Translations under genes and position numbers: made by a program
Assembly (NCBI RefSeq): GCF_001514285.1
Contig: NZ_KQ949029.1
Span: 148,942-212,941 of the forward strand
DNA length: 64,000 bases
Source of the DNA: Streptomyces sp. DSM 15324
Lineage (GTDB): Bacteria > Actinomycetota > Actinomycetes > Streptomycetales > Streptomycetaceae
Direction of reading: 5' to 3'
The notes under the pieces: model-generated
Seen by the model: the letters and a program-made list of their open reading frames with translations, nothing else
The model's database searches: none
Told to the model about the DNA's origin: nothing
Shown here: piece after piece, positions 43,267-52,004 of the stretch
Layout: every line of letters begins with the position of its first letter
How positions within the stretch are numbered: position 1 is the first letter of the stretch

Positions 43267-44130
43267 TCAGGCGGGCAGCTCGCGCAGCCGCCCTTCAGCG
43301 ACGAACGCCACCTCGCCGCCCACCTCGACGGAGCGGATGTCCTGCCCTTCGCCGTGGGCGCTGATCGCCATCCGGGCGGCGCGGCCGGTGTGACGTCCCT
43401 GGTGCAGGGTGACGGTCTCCCCGTCACCGATCCGGTGGTGCCGGCGCAGGTAGGCGGCGGCACAACCGGCGCCGGAGCCGGTGGCCACGTCCTCCAGGAC
43501 GCCGTCGTTGTTCCAGTGGCGTCCTTCGAGGGCGCCGGCGTCGAGCAGGTAGGCGAACTGTGCGCCATGCGCGGCGAGGGGGGCTTCGAGGTCCTGGGCG
43601 ATCCGGGCGCGTTCCAGCGCGTCGCCCCGCACGGGAACCATGAGGTACCGAAGTCCTGTGGAGAGCACCTCGGGAGGCAGGTCGGGGTCGAGGTCGTGGG
43701 CCTCCAAGGAGAACCAGGAGGCCAGCTCGGGGATGGCGGGACGGCCCAGGAAGGTGGCGGGGCCCTGGTCGAGTACGGCGGTGTAGCGGCCCGCCGCGCG
43801 GCGTCGGGTGGTGACGTCGACCGTCCGGGCCGGCAGCTTCAGGCACCAGGTCTCGGTGTCGTCGGCGCCGTGCAGGGCGTGCAGGACGCAGGCCGCCCCG
43901 ATGAGGGGATGGCCGGCGAAGTCGAGCTCCTCGGCGAGGTCGAAGACGCGCGCACGCCAGCTCCGCCCACCGGTGTGGTCCCGGGCCAGGAAGACCGACT
44001 CGAAGTGGCGCATCTCCTGGGTGATGCGGGCCATCTGCGCCCCACTGAGCTGTGCGGAGTCCGGGAACACGGCCAGGCTGTTGCCGCTGTAGGGCCGGCT
44101 GCTGAAGACGTCGACGTGGAGGTAGCGCAT
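43267..44130 (-). CDS. PhzF family phenazine-biosynthesis-like isomerase
   Basis: A 287-residue PhzF-fold protein: VDVFSSRPYSGNSLAVF at the start with the conserved GN, the catalytic Glu in MRHFESVFL, GHPLIGAACVL, and DVATGSGAGCAAAYL in the second half. Most family members are not phenazine enzymes but isomerases or epimerases of unknown substrate. ATG 44130 is the family start; the long frame beyond it runs over a TetR fragment on the other strand. It converges with the GNAT pseudogene, seven bases apart. Confidence 0.88.
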   Translation of the reverse strand: MRYLHVDVFSSRPYSGNSLAVFPDSAQLSGAQMARITQEMRHFESVFLARDHTGGRSWRARVFDLAEELDFAGHPLIGAACVLHALHGADDTETWCLKLPARTVDVTTRRRAAGRYTAVLDQGPATFLGRPAIPELASWFSLEAHDLDPDLPPEVLSTGLRYLMVPVRGDALERARIAQDLEAPLAAHGAQFAYLLDAGALEGRHWNNDGVLEDVATGSGAGCAAAYLRRHHRIGDGETVTLHQGRHTGRAARMAISAHGEGQDIRSVEVGGEVAFVAEGRLRELPA

Positions 44131-44239
44131 GTCTCGGACAGTACGGTCTCTCTCCCTCGTGGGGGCCGCCGGTCGTGGGCGCGACAGGAGCCGAGCGCGA
44201 AGTCTCTGTCGAGCGGTCACGACGTCAGACCACCGGCGT

Positions 44240-44620
44240 CGGCGCCTGCGCCTGCGCCTGCCGGACCTCACGGACGTGCCGGCAAACACGCTCGCCCGGA
44301 CCCTGGTGCGGCACTTCCTCGAACGCTGGGAGGGGGACCCGGCCGACGACGCGCTGCTGGTCCTGATGCCCTCGGCGGTCACCAACGAACAGGCCGCGGC
44401 ACGGATGCACGAGATCTTCGCGGCGCAGGTCGCCCCGACACTGGCCGCGGTCCTCGGCCCGGAGCGCGCCGCGCAGCGCGCGGGCCTGGTCTCCGCGCAG
44501 CTCCTCGGCCTCGGACTCACCCGCTATCTGCTGCGCCTCCCGGCGGTGACCGCCCTGACGCCGGACGAGATCGAGGACGGCCTCGCCCCGGCCGTCCAGG
44601 CCGTCCTGGACCCCGAGTAG
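44240..44620 (+). pseudogene. TetR family regulator, C-terminal fragment
   Basis: About 125 codons match the ligand-binding C-terminal half of TetR regulators (NTLARTLVRHFLERWEGDPA, MHEIFAAQVAPTLAAVLGPE, LLGLGLTRYLLRLPAV), but the N-terminal helix-turn-helix is absent. The upstream sequence abuts the PhzF start, so a deletion probably removed it. The fragment cannot bind DNA as a normal TetR. Confidence 0.7.
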
Positions 44621-44639
44621 GGCCGCTCCCCCACCGCCG

Positions 44640-45142
44640 GATGGCGCGGCTGGCGGTCATGTCCTGCGTGGGGCCGCCCTCGGCGAGGACCAGGTCGGCC
44701 CGCAGGCCGGGGGCGATCCCGCCGCGATCGTGCGGCCCGAAGTGCAGGGCGGGATCCGCTGTGGCGGCGGTGAGCGCCTCGGTCGGGGTGACGCCGGCCG
44801 CCACCAGCAGTTCGGCAGGCACTCCCCCAGGGCGTTGTTGGCGTCGGTGCCCGCCGGCAACCGCGCCCCGGCCCGGTGCAGCCAGGCGGCGATGCGGTCG
44901 TCGTCGGCGAGGGCGCGTCCCACGTCGGCGCCGCTGGACACCTCCATCATCGCCAGGGTGGGGGTGACCACCCGGCCCTCCGCCGCGGCCCGCTCGACCA
45001 GCTCCCGCGACAGCGGCGCGTCCAACGGGACGTGGGTGAACGCGTCGGCCCCCGCGTCCAGGGCATCGCGCACCGTCGCCGCGTCGGCCACGCGGGCCAC
45101 GGTCGGCTCCAACTGATACGGGGCCACCGACGGTGACGGCAT
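44640..45142 (-). pseudogene. metal-dependent amidohydrolase, truncated and frameshifted fragment
   Basis: Frame one (VRDALDAGADAFTHVPLD through LPAGTDANNALGE) shifts to frame two (VPAELLVAAGVTPTEALTAA, then FGPHDRGGIAPGLRADLVL) at a GGGGG run near 44826; adding one G restores the amidohydrolase C-terminus. The N-terminal ~250 residues with the first metal ligands are missing, cut at the methyltransferase gene, and the 3' end abuts the TetR fragment. It is certainly non-functional. Confidence 0.7.
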
Positions 45143-45166
45143 GCCGGCCGCTCCAGGAGGCGCCGA

Positions 45167-45925
45167 TCAGGCGGCGACCCGGAGCCGGATGTGCAGGTCG
45201 GTGGCGCCTACGGGCGCGGGGTCGCCGTCGTGGTCGGTGACCGCGGTCACGGTCAGTCCGGCGGCCGTGGCGAGTTCCTCGAAGGTGTCGCGGGGATACC
45301 AGTGCAGGACCCACGGACGCTCCACCACGCTGCTGTCAGAGCCATGGTGGCGTTCGTAGCGCAGGAGCGTCGTCTGCGTCCGGGCCTGTTCGTCGCGTTG
45401 CTCGGCGACGGCGGACACCCGGAGTTCGGCGCCGTCGGGCGCGGTGGCCGTGCGCACGCGTCCGATCTGTGCGGCCGGGGTCGGTACGGGCGTGAACAGG
45501 GGCACCAGCGCGGTGCCGTCGTCGGTGAGGTGGGCGCGGATGCCGCGCAGGGCGGCCAGGGCGGTGGCGTCGTCGGGGAGCAGGGTGAAGGTCGGTCCGG
45601 CCAGGAAGATCGCCCGGTAGCGGCGAGGCAGGCCGAGGGCCTCCATGCGCTGGTGGAACACGGTGGCGGCGATGCCTTGCTCGTCCGCCCGCCGCCGGAG
45701 GCGCTCCAGCATGTCGGCGGAGGAGTCGACGCCCTCGACCGCCAGGCCGCGCCGCCGCAGCTCGAGCAGCGGATCACCGTCCCCGCACCCCAGCTCCAGC
45801 GCCGGGACCCCGGCTTCCTCGACGAAGGCCGCGTAAGGTGCGGGGTCCGGTGAGAAGGCCTTCAGGGGCCCATAGATCTCTGCGACGATACCGGTGTAGA
45901 AGTCAGCTGGGTCCACGCCCGTCAC
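45167..45925 (-). CDS. class I SAM-dependent methyltransferase
   Basis: A 252-residue methyltransferase with the SAM motif LELGCGDGDPLLELRRRG (about residues 42-59), acidic VDSSADML after beta-2 and IFLAGPTFTLLPDD as motif II. GTG 45925 is chosen with GGAGGGG about 11 bases upstream; GTG 45916 is an alternative. Substrate is not predictable. It stands among gene fragments on both sides and is itself intact. Confidence 0.82.
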   Translation of the reverse strand: MTGVDPADFYTGIVAEIYGPLKAFSPDPAPYAAFVEEAGVPALELGCGDGDPLLELRRRGLAVEGVDSSADMLERLRRRADEQGIAATVFHQRMEALGLPRRYRAIFLAGPTFTLLPDDATALAALRGIRAHLTDDGTALVPLFTPVPTPAAQIGRVRTATAPDGAELRVSAVAEQRDEQARTQTTLLRYERHHGSDSSVVERPWVLHWYPRDTFEELATAAGLTVTAVTDHDGDPAPVGATDLHIRLRVAA

Positions 45926-46538
45926 CCTAAGCACGCCCCTCCGTGCGTGCACTCCAATATCGAGGCCGAGTCGCCCCTCAAGTCCCCTGGTATTGCTGGG
46001 ACTCGCGTTCGTCATGGTGCGGGCGGCTGGCAGGGTGGATGGGTTTGCCGGCGCCCGCGCGGACGGTCGGTGGGTCGCGGTACCCGGGGGGCTCGACCCA
46101 CGCGCGCGACCGCATTCATCAGCGGTGGCCCGTGGCCGGACAGCCCGTTCGTGTCCCTGACCGAACATCTGCGCAACGATCCGAACTGCCGGGTCCACGA
46201 CCTCCCCGTCGGCCACCACATCGCCCGCCGCGACCCGCACGGCCTCGCGGCCGTTTTTCGACTCACTGCCGTCCGCCTCGTGATGTCTCGACACACCTGG
46301 CCCGGAGCCACTCGTCCCGCTGAGGCGCTGGCCTGATCCCTGCTCCGCGTGTGCCCGCATCCTGGCGATATCCGGTCAACACCACAGGTGTCTTCCGTAC
46401 TATCGCTACGACACACATGCGCTCCGGCAACTGCCGCTTCCCGTGCGGCAGCAGGCGGGACAGCATGAACCTTCGACTTCGCGTACGCCATGGGCTCGCC
46501 GCTCATCGGCTGCGGCACACAGGAAGGCTGTGAGCGCC
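45926..46538. other. intergenic region containing decayed sequence
   Basis: About 610 bp without an intact gene. It holds the alpha/beta-hydrolase remnant at 46112-46276 and otherwise low-confidence frames. The last 100 bp lead into the coiled-coil/winged-helix gene. Confidence 0.5.
46112..46276 (+). pseudogene. alpha/beta hydrolase C-terminal remnant
   Basis: The segment FISGGPWPDSPFVSLTEHL, then VHDLPVGHHIARRDP, resembles the final strand, helix and catalytic-His region (GHH) of an alpha/beta hydrolase. The body of the gene is missing. It adds to the run of gene fragments between 44.2 and 46.3 kb. Confidence 0.4.
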
Positions 46539-47210
46539 ATGTCCGAAAACACCCTCCCCAACACCGAGTTGACCTCTCAGTACAGCGCGCAGGTGGCCGG
46601 CGACCTGGAACGCAATCTCAAGGAGCAGGAGCGGCTCAGCGGCGAGATCGAAGCACTCCAGGAGAAGCTGGCCGCCGTGCGGCACGATCACACCGTCCTG
46701 GTGAACCTCCAGCAGGCCCTCGGTGTCCCGGCGGCACCCGCCGCGCCGGCCACCGAGCCCGTCGCGGCGGTGCCCGCTCCCCGTAAGAAGGCAGCGCCGG
46801 CATCCGGTGCGGCCAAGCGGACCAGCCGGCCCAGCCAGCCCAAGCAGACCAAGCAGACCAAGCAGACCAAGGCCAAGAAGGCCGCGCCCGCGAAGAAGGG
46901 CACCGCCGAGAAGACCGCCGCCGAGGCGCCGGGCTCCGCGTCGACTGCGCCCAAGCTGGTGGATCTCGTGAGGGAACACCTCGCCGGTCAGGCGGAGCCC
47001 CGCTCGGCTGCCGAGATCACCGTCGAGCTGGGACGGCTGCATCCCGAGCGCGCGGTGAAGACCACCGTGGTGCGTTCGACGCTGGAAGGGCTCGTGGCCA
47101 GGAACCAGGCCCAGCGTTCCAAGCAGGGCACCTCGGTCTTCTACACGGCCCCGGAGCCGGCCGCGCCCACGAACGGCGACCCGACGGAGGAGCCTGCCTC
47201 CCAGGCCTGA
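46539..47210 (+). CDS. coiled-coil protein with Lys/Ala-rich linker and C-terminal winged-helix-like domain
   Basis: A 223-residue protein in three parts: a coiled coil at ~15-60 (LERNLKEQERLSGEIEALQE), a Pro/Ala/Lys-rich linker at ~65-145 with a KQT repeat encoded by three AAGCAGACC units, and a C-terminal domain at ~147-205 (LVDLVREHLAG, ITVELGRLHP, VVRSTLEGLVAR) resembling a winged helix. The linker is histone H1-like and suggests DNA association. ATG 46539 is chosen; GTG 46530 is closer to AGGAAGG. I know it as a conserved-hypothetical type in Streptomyces, without a tested function. Confidence 0.75.
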   Translation: MSENTLPNTELTSQYSAQVAGDLERNLKEQERLSGEIEALQEKLAAVRHDHTVLVNLQQALGVPAAPAAPATEPVAAVPAPRKKAAPASGAAKRTSRPSQPKQTKQTKQTKAKKAAPAKKGTAEKTAAEAPGSASTAPKLVDLVREHLAGQAEPRSAAEITVELGRLHPERAVKTTVVRSTLEGLVARNQAQRSKQGTSVFYTAPEPAAPTNGDPTEEPASQA

Positions 47211-47646
47211 TCGCGACGAGGCGTCCGCCGGCGCGCCGGGTCCGGGCCGCGCGGACCGCTTCACTCGTCCAGCAACCCGGCGCAGCCGGCGCACGGAAGG
47301 TCTCCGCTGAGCCGGTCCGTTGCGGTCCCGGGCCGGCCGGCAGCGCCCCCGCCGTGGCGCGCCCGCCTCCCGCGCTGCCGCCCGCGGTGGGCGCTCGGCC
47401 GGCGACCCGGCCCCAAGTCGGCTTCCTCCCAGCGGACTTCGACCGACCCCGTTCGGCCGATGCTCGACAGTGACCGGACGCCGGACTGCACCGCTCACCC
47501 CTTCGACGTGCAGCCCCCGGCCCCGGAACGCAACGAGCCGATCGGCCGTCGGCACGTCTCCCGACAGTGCGAGCTGCGCGACGACACGACGAGCACGGAG
47601 TCACCGGCCGTCGGCGACGGCTTCGACCGCCTCACCTCCTGACAGT

Positions 47647-47660
47647 GGAAAACTTTTTCC
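47647..47660. promoter_or_regulatory. palindrome GGAAAA-CT-TTTTCC, candidate operator
   Basis: A perfect 6-2-6 palindrome, strikingly AT-rich for this genome, ends two bases before a TTGACA hexamer and about 125 bp upstream of the permease start. Its placement at the -35 suggests repressor or activator binding controlling nucleobase/allantoin-type transport. Confidence 0.5.
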
Positions 47661-47661
47661 G

Positions 47662-47689
47662 TTGACAGAGCGGTAACGAAGGGGACATT
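47662..47689 (+). promoter_or_regulatory. possible sigma-70-type promoter of the permease gene
   Basis: TTGACA (47662-47667) is followed after 16 bp by GACATT (47684-47689). The -35 is consensus; the -10 is poor, so this rests mainly on the -35 and the adjacent palindrome. Confidence 0.35.
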
Positions 47690-47783
47690 CGGTGACAACA
47701 TCCGAGCCGTTCCCTGACCTGCGACATCAACGACGCGGCAGGGAGCCGGAACGGTGATGTCGGCCTGCAAGGAGGAACAGGAC

Positions 47784-49301
47784 ATGACGACCACCGAGAA
47801 CGCGGACGTGGACAGAACCACCGTCCCACCGAGCTACTCCCCGCGCCTCTACAACGAGGACCTCGCTCCCGCCACCGAGCGCAAGTGGGGCGCCTTCAGC
47901 ATCTTCAACGTCTGGACCTCGGACGTGCACAGTCTGTACGGCTACTTCCTGGCCGCCAGCCTGTTCCTCGTCGCCGGGAACACCCTCAAATTCCTCGTGG
48001 GCATCGGTGTGGGTTCCCTGGTCATCTACTGGCTGATGACGCTCGTCGGCAGGGCGGGCGTCAAGACCGGCGTCCCCTACCCGGTTCTGGTCCGCGCCTC
48101 GTTCGGCACCTTCGGCGCCAACGTCCCCGCTCTCGTACGGGCCGTGGTCGCCACCTTCTGGTACGGCGCCCAGACCAGCGCTGCGGCCGGTGCCCTCGTC
48201 GCCTTCCTGATCCGCTACGACGGCCCCAAGCACCTGCACGAGACCACTCACCTCTTCGACCACAGCGGCCTCGAAGTGCTGTGCTACGTCGGCGTCTGGG
48301 CCGCCCAGCTGCTCATCATCAGCAAGGGCATGGAAACGGTCCGCCGCTTCCAGGACTTCGCCGGCCCCGCGGTGTGGCTGATGATGCTGATCCTCGCGGT
48401 CGCGCTGTCCGTGAAGGCCGGGGCGCTGTCCTTCAGCGTCGACATGCCGGCCAAGGACCTGGCCGCGCTCGCGAAGAACGCCACCGGACTCGACGTCAGC
48501 CCCGGCTCGTTCGCCGCGATCGCCGCGATAGCCGCCACCTGGGTGACCTACTTCGCGGCCCTGTTCCTCAACTTCGGCGACTTCGCCCGCTTCACTCCTG
48601 ACCAGAAGACCCTGAAGAAGGGCAATATCTGGGGCCTGCCCGTCAACCTGATCCTGTTCTCCCTCGTCGCGGCCGTCACCACGGCCGCCGGCAGCAAGGT
48701 ATACGGCGAGGTCATCCTCGAACCGGCCAACATCTCCGCCAAGTTCGACAGTGCGTTCCTCGTCCTGCTCGCCGCCCTGACCTTCGCCGTGGCAACCCTG
48801 GGCATCAACGTCGTCGCCAACTTCGTCAGTCCCGCCTTCGACTTCGCCAATGTGGCCCCGAAGTACGTGACCTTCCGGCGGGGCGGCCTCATCGCCGCCG
48901 TCATCGCGCTGCTGCTCTACCCGCTGCACCCGTGGGACAACGCCCCCAGCTTCGTCAACGCCATCGGCTCGACGATGGGCCCGCTGTTCGGCGTACTCAT
49001 GGTCGACTACTACCTCATCAGGAAGACCGTGTTGAACGTGCCCGCCCTGTACCAGGAGGACGGGGAGTTCCGCTTCCAGGGCGGCTGGAACATCCGGGCG
49101 TTCGTGGCAGCCGCGGTGGGCTCCGTCTTCTCCAGCGTCCTTCCCGTCTACGGCCCGTCCGCATACGGGGAGAAGCTGGGACCGTACTCCTGGTTCATCG
49201 GCGTCGCCGTGGCCGGGGTGCTCTACCTCGCCCTCAGCAGGGGAACGAGCCCGCTCACCACGGAGACGGCGACGGCAGAAGCGCCCGAGGTGCAGGCGTA
49301 G
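47784..49301 (+). CDS. NCS1 family permease (cytosine/purine/uracil/allantoin-type)
   Basis: A 505-residue, twelve-helix nucleobase:cation symporter. The N-terminal segment LYNEDLAPATERKWGAFSIF then NVWTSDVHSLYGYF is the NCS1 signature, followed by helices to about residue 480. ATG 47784 follows AAGGAGG at good spacing; the upstream ATGs are in the leader. The W-T-S-D-V-H-S variant at the first substrate-contact region resembles cytosine/hydantoin-type transporters, but substrate cannot be fixed. Its mRNA probably ends at the hairpin 49317-49355. Confidence 0.93.
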   Translation: MTTTENADVDRTTVPPSYSPRLYNEDLAPATERKWGAFSIFNVWTSDVHSLYGYFLAASLFLVAGNTLKFLVGIGVGSLVIYWLMTLVGRAGVKTGVPYPVLVRASFGTFGANVPALVRAVVATFWYGAQTSAAAGALVAFLIRYDGPKHLHETTHLFDHSGLEVLCYVGVWAAQLLIISKGMETVRRFQDFAGPAVWLMMLILAVALSVKAGALSFSVDMPAKDLAALAKNATGLDVSPGSFAAIAAIAATWVTYFAALFLNFGDFARFTPDQKTLKKGNIWGLPVNLILFSLVAAVTTAAGSKVYGEVILEPANISAKFDSAFLVLLAALTFAVATLGINVVANFVSPAFDFANVAPKYVTFRRGGLIAAVIALLLYPLHPWDNAPSFVNAIGSTMGPLFGVLMVDYYLIRKTVLNVPALYQEDGEFRFQGGWNIRAFVAAAVGSVFSSVLPVYGPSAYGEKLGPYSWFIGVAVAGVLYLALSRGTSPLTTETATAEAPEVQA

Positions 49302-49316
49302 GACGAAGTAGGCCTT

Positions 49317-49355
49317 GTCGCCCGCGCATCCGGTCCCGCCGGCTGCGCGGGCGAC
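49317..49355. terminator. strong 11-bp hairpin after the NCS1 permease gene
   Basis: GTCGCCCGCGC (49317-49327) pairs perfectly with GCGCGGGCGAC (49345-49355) around a 17-nt loop, 16 bp after the permease stop and before a convergent gene. No U-tract, as usual in Streptomyces. Confidence 0.7.
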
Positions 49356-49554
49356 CCGTGCCGCGGCGCCGGATGCATAAGCCGTCCTGCGCCGGAGCGC
49401 ACATCGGACTGTCACCCCGCTGACCGGGCGAGGTCGGCCACGGACGAGTCCGCCGTCGCACGGCGACGCTCGGCGAAGCAGCCCGGTCAGCGGGTCGACG
49501 CCCGCCCACAGTCCGCCGGCCCGCACTCCCGACCCGTCGGCCGCGTCCGCGCCT

Positions 49555-50187
49555 TCACAGGCTCGCGAAGAGGCCGTCGAGCGGGGGCGGTGTCCGGTCC
49601 GGGGCGAGAGCCTCGACCAGGAGGCGGCCGTAACGGATCTTGCGGCCCCGCTTGGTGCCGAGGAAGCGCCGCATCTGCCGATGCCGGGGCCGACCGTGCT
49701 GTGCGGGCTGGCGCTGGAAGGACTGCCAGGCTCGGAAGTCGCCCTCGGCGCGGAAGATCTCCTCGACTTCCGCCGTGCCGAGCGCGCGGATGAGTTCGTC
49801 CTCCAGATCGTCGGTGCACACGTAGATGTCCTGGAGCGGCGCCTGTGCCCGCGCCAGGCCGCGCTCGTAGAAGCCTCTCTCGCGGTCGTCGCACAGTCCG
49901 GTCAGACGCAGACCGAGGCCGGTCGGCCCGAGGAGCCCGGCGTAGCGGCCGACGCTCATCGCCCCGCCCATGGGGACGACGCACACCCCCTCGGCGGCCA
50001 GGTCCCGGCCACGCCGGTCGGCCAGCGCTTCGACGGCAGCGAGATCGCTCAGCCCTTCCAGGAGCACGGCGGTGCGAGCGCCGAGGCTTACCGCCATGTC
50101 GCGCGCCGGCCCGTCGGGGCCGCCCGCCGCCCACTTGGTGACCGCATCCTGCAACGCCCTCATGTCCGCCATGGGGTGAGTCTGCAC
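49555..50187 (-). CDS. TOPRIM-domain protein (OLD-nuclease-like)
   Basis: A 210-residue protein whose core resembles the TOPRIM domain of OLD-family nucleases: VLLEGLSDLAAVEALA carries the first acidic residue and LTGLCDDRERGFYERG the paired DxD-type acids, with VYVCTDDLEDELIRALG following. It lacks the N-terminal ATPase of full OLD proteins, so it is a standalone TOPRIM form. The start is uncertain: ATG 50187 or 50172. It may be a nuclease or phosphotransferase; no partner gene adjoins it. Confidence 0.75.
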   Translation of the reverse strand: MQTHPMADMRALQDAVTKWAAGGPDGPARDMAVSLGARTAVLLEGLSDLAAVEALADRRGRDLAAEGVCVVPMGGAMSVGRYAGLLGPTGLGLRLTGLCDDRERGFYERGLARAQAPLQDIYVCTDDLEDELIRALGTAEVEEIFRAEGDFRAWQSFQRQPAQHGRPRHRQMRRFLGTKRGRKIRYGRLLVEALAPDRTPPPLDGLFASL

Positions 50188-50414
50188 GTCCTGCGGTGGC
50201 CTGGCACGGAATTATGCGACCGCCTCGGAGCCATAGCCCCGCATCGCGCGCCCCGGGGTCGACGCCGGTGGCCTCGACCGAGCAACCCTCCGACGGCACG
50301 TACGTGCAGCGGCGGCCGGGACGTGACCCGACGTCGGTCCTCGTCCTTTGTTCCGAGGTGCATTGCGTCGAGAGACCGATCCGCTCCGGTCCGGCCGTGC
50401 CTAGCGTGATCCAC

Positions 50415-50900
50415 ATGAGCCACGCACCCGACAAGACACCCCACGACCGGGCCCTGGACGTCATCCGGGGCTATGTGGACCACGACGCCGTCGCGGTCCA
50501 CGAGGCGCTGGACGGTCCGGACGCGGGGGGCGCCTCGGAGGTGTACGCGATTCTGAACGGCCTGCTGCGTTCGACCCTGAGCATCATGCGGCTGACCGGC
50601 AGGTCGTGGCGGCTGGACGACCTGGTGCGGCGGGCCGACGAGATCGCCGTCTCGGCCCCGCCGCACTACGAGTTCGCCGTGGCCGAGGCGACGCGGGCCT
50701 GGGCCCGTGGAGACGAGTCGGCGATGCGTGCGGCCTCGTGCCGGGACCTCGCCGCGGCCGTGCACGTCACCGCCGTGGGCGTCACCGTCATGGGACTGGC
50801 CGTGTGGGGCCGGACCGGGTTCCTCGACGTGCTCGCGGAGTCCCGCGAGACCGCTGCCGCACTCGCCCGGCAGTGGGGCTACGGCCCGTCCGGACGTTAG
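50415..50900 (+). CDS. hypothetical helical protein, possibly leaderless
   Basis: A 161-residue soluble, mostly helical protein with no recognised domain. Segments such as YAILNGLLRSTLSIMRLTGR and AAVHVTAVGVTVMGLAVWG give it moderate hydrophobicity but no clear membrane helix. TAGCGT at 50402-50407 is a -10-like hexamer only seven bases before ATG 50415 and there is no ribosome site, so it is probably translated from a leaderless mRNA. Confidence 0.65.
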   Translation: MSHAPDKTPHDRALDVIRGYVDHDAVAVHEALDGPDAGGASEVYAILNGLLRSTLSIMRLTGRSWRLDDLVRRADEIAVSAPPHYEFAVAEATRAWARGDESAMRAASCRDLAAAVHVTAVGVTVMGLAVWGRTGFLDVLAESRETAAALARQWGYGPSGR

Positions 50901-51034
50901 CGGTCCCTCGCCCTCGGGCTGTCCGTCGCGTCAGGACGCCTCATCGCTCCGAGGTGAATGCCGTCGTCGAAGGAACGGCCAGACATGTCGCGGACCTCGA
51001 GGAGACGCAGACGACGGGCCAGGGGCGCGGAGGT

Positions 51035-51439
51035 TCACCGTTCCTCGGCGCTGGTGACCCGCCGTACCAGATCCGCCCACGCGGTCTGGAGGCGCCCGGT
51101 GGTGACCTGTGCGTCGGAGCGCAGGTGGTCGAGGGTCTCCAGGTCGACGAAGGCGAGCAGGGCGTGGGCGATCATGGTGTGGTCGCCCACGACGCCCGCC
51201 TCCCGCAGGAGTGCGGTGACGTGGTGGCGGAAGGCCCGGCCGTGGGGGGGAGGACCGGCGGCGATCGGTCGGCACCTGGCGGCCCAGGGCCGGTCCGAGG
51301 TCCGTGGTGTCGGAAGGCCGTTGCGGTCGCCGAACCGGTGGAACAACGTGCCCTTGCCGACCCCGGCCGCCCGCGCGACCTCGTGCATCGTCACATGCTC
51401 GGCGCCCCGCTCGGCCACCGGCCAGGCGGCCGCCTCCAA
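51035..51439 (-). CDS. TetR family regulator, short or damaged
   Basis: About 134 residues with a TetR helix-turn-helix (MHEVARAAGVGKGTLFHRFGD) and part of a ligand domain (RHHVTALLREAG, then MIAHALLAFVDLETLDHL). The family is usually ~190 residues. The frame continues upstream to AFGRLPGQRADAVRNRARLLEAA without an ATG in frame; an ATG at about 51503 would join if one C were added in ACCGGG. Residues after LFHRFGDRNGL also look shortened. It may be a frameshifted pseudogene rather than the TTG-started ORF listed here. Confidence 0.6.
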   Translation of the reverse strand: MEAAAWPVAERGAEHVTMHEVARAAGVGKGTLFHRFGDRNGLPTPRTSDRPWAARCRPIAAGPPPHGRAFRHHVTALLREAGVVGDHTMIAHALLAFVDLETLDHLRSDAQVTTGRLQTAWADLVRRVTSAEER

Positions 51440-51626
51440 CAGTCGGGCACGGTTGCGGACGGCGTCGGCACGCTGCCCCGGGAGACGTCCGAAAGCCCGG
51501 TCATCCCTCGCTCCGTCCTAGGACACCGGTCAATTCCTTTGCCCGGCCACGCAGGTCGCCCCTAGCGTGCAGGCACACAGGGCCGGGCGCGAGGGCAGCG
51601 CCCCGCACGGATCAGGAGGAACCGCC

Positions 51627-52004
51627 ATGGGTGTCATGGTCTCGGTCAGGGGCTGGCTGGAGTGTGATGACGGACAGCTGGCCCGGATCAAGGAGATCGT
51701 GGCAGCAGACCATCCCGAGCGCACCTACAGCGGGGGCTGGGCTTTCCCCCCTCGGCAGTACAACGCCGTCAGGTGGGCCTTCTACGGGGGTCACATCCGC
51801 GCGGTGTCCCTCGACTGGTTCGAGGAGAGGTTGCGTCAGATCGCCCTGATCCCTGCCTCCCGCCCGGATGACGCGTACGACGAGCGGCCCCGGGGGCTGT
51901 TCCTGGTCAGCCACGACGTCGACGGCATGAGCGAGTGGAGGGTCCGCGGCGGCGTCCTGGAGATCGGCCTCCCGGGCGGGGACTACCGTTACCTCGACGC
52001 CTAG
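51627..52004 (+). CDS. small conserved-hypothetical protein
   Basis: A 125-residue soluble protein starting at ATG 51627 seven bases after AGGAGG. Features: VRGWLECDDGQLARIKEIV, GGWAFPPRQYNAVRWAFYGG, and a C-terminal HDVDGMSEWRVRGGVLEIG. It looks like a single alpha/beta domain without known catalytic residues; an immunity-protein-like role is possible. Its stop overlaps the stop of the convergent gene by three bases. Confidence 0.65.
   Translation: MGVMVSVRGWLECDDGQLARIKEIVAADHPERTYSGGWAFPPRQYNAVRWAFYGGHIRAVSLDWFEERLRQIALIPASRPDDAYDERPRGLFLVSHDVDGMSEWRVRGGVLEIGLPGGDYRYLDA

Larger units (their letters stand above)
47211..47783. other. intergenic region upstream of the NCS1 permease
   Basis: About 570 bp with no supported gene. 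The last 140 bp carry a palindrome at 47647-47660 and a possible promoter at 47662-47689. Confidence 0.55.

Noticed and set aside
46841..46870. Three AAGCAGACC units considered as a regulatory iteron
   Set aside because: They lie in frame inside a coding linker and encode K-Q-T repeats, matching the Lys-rich protein composition.
47727..49526. 599-codon minus-strand frame opposite the NCS1 permease
   Set aside because: Same low-complexity antisense pattern, no start site and no motif.
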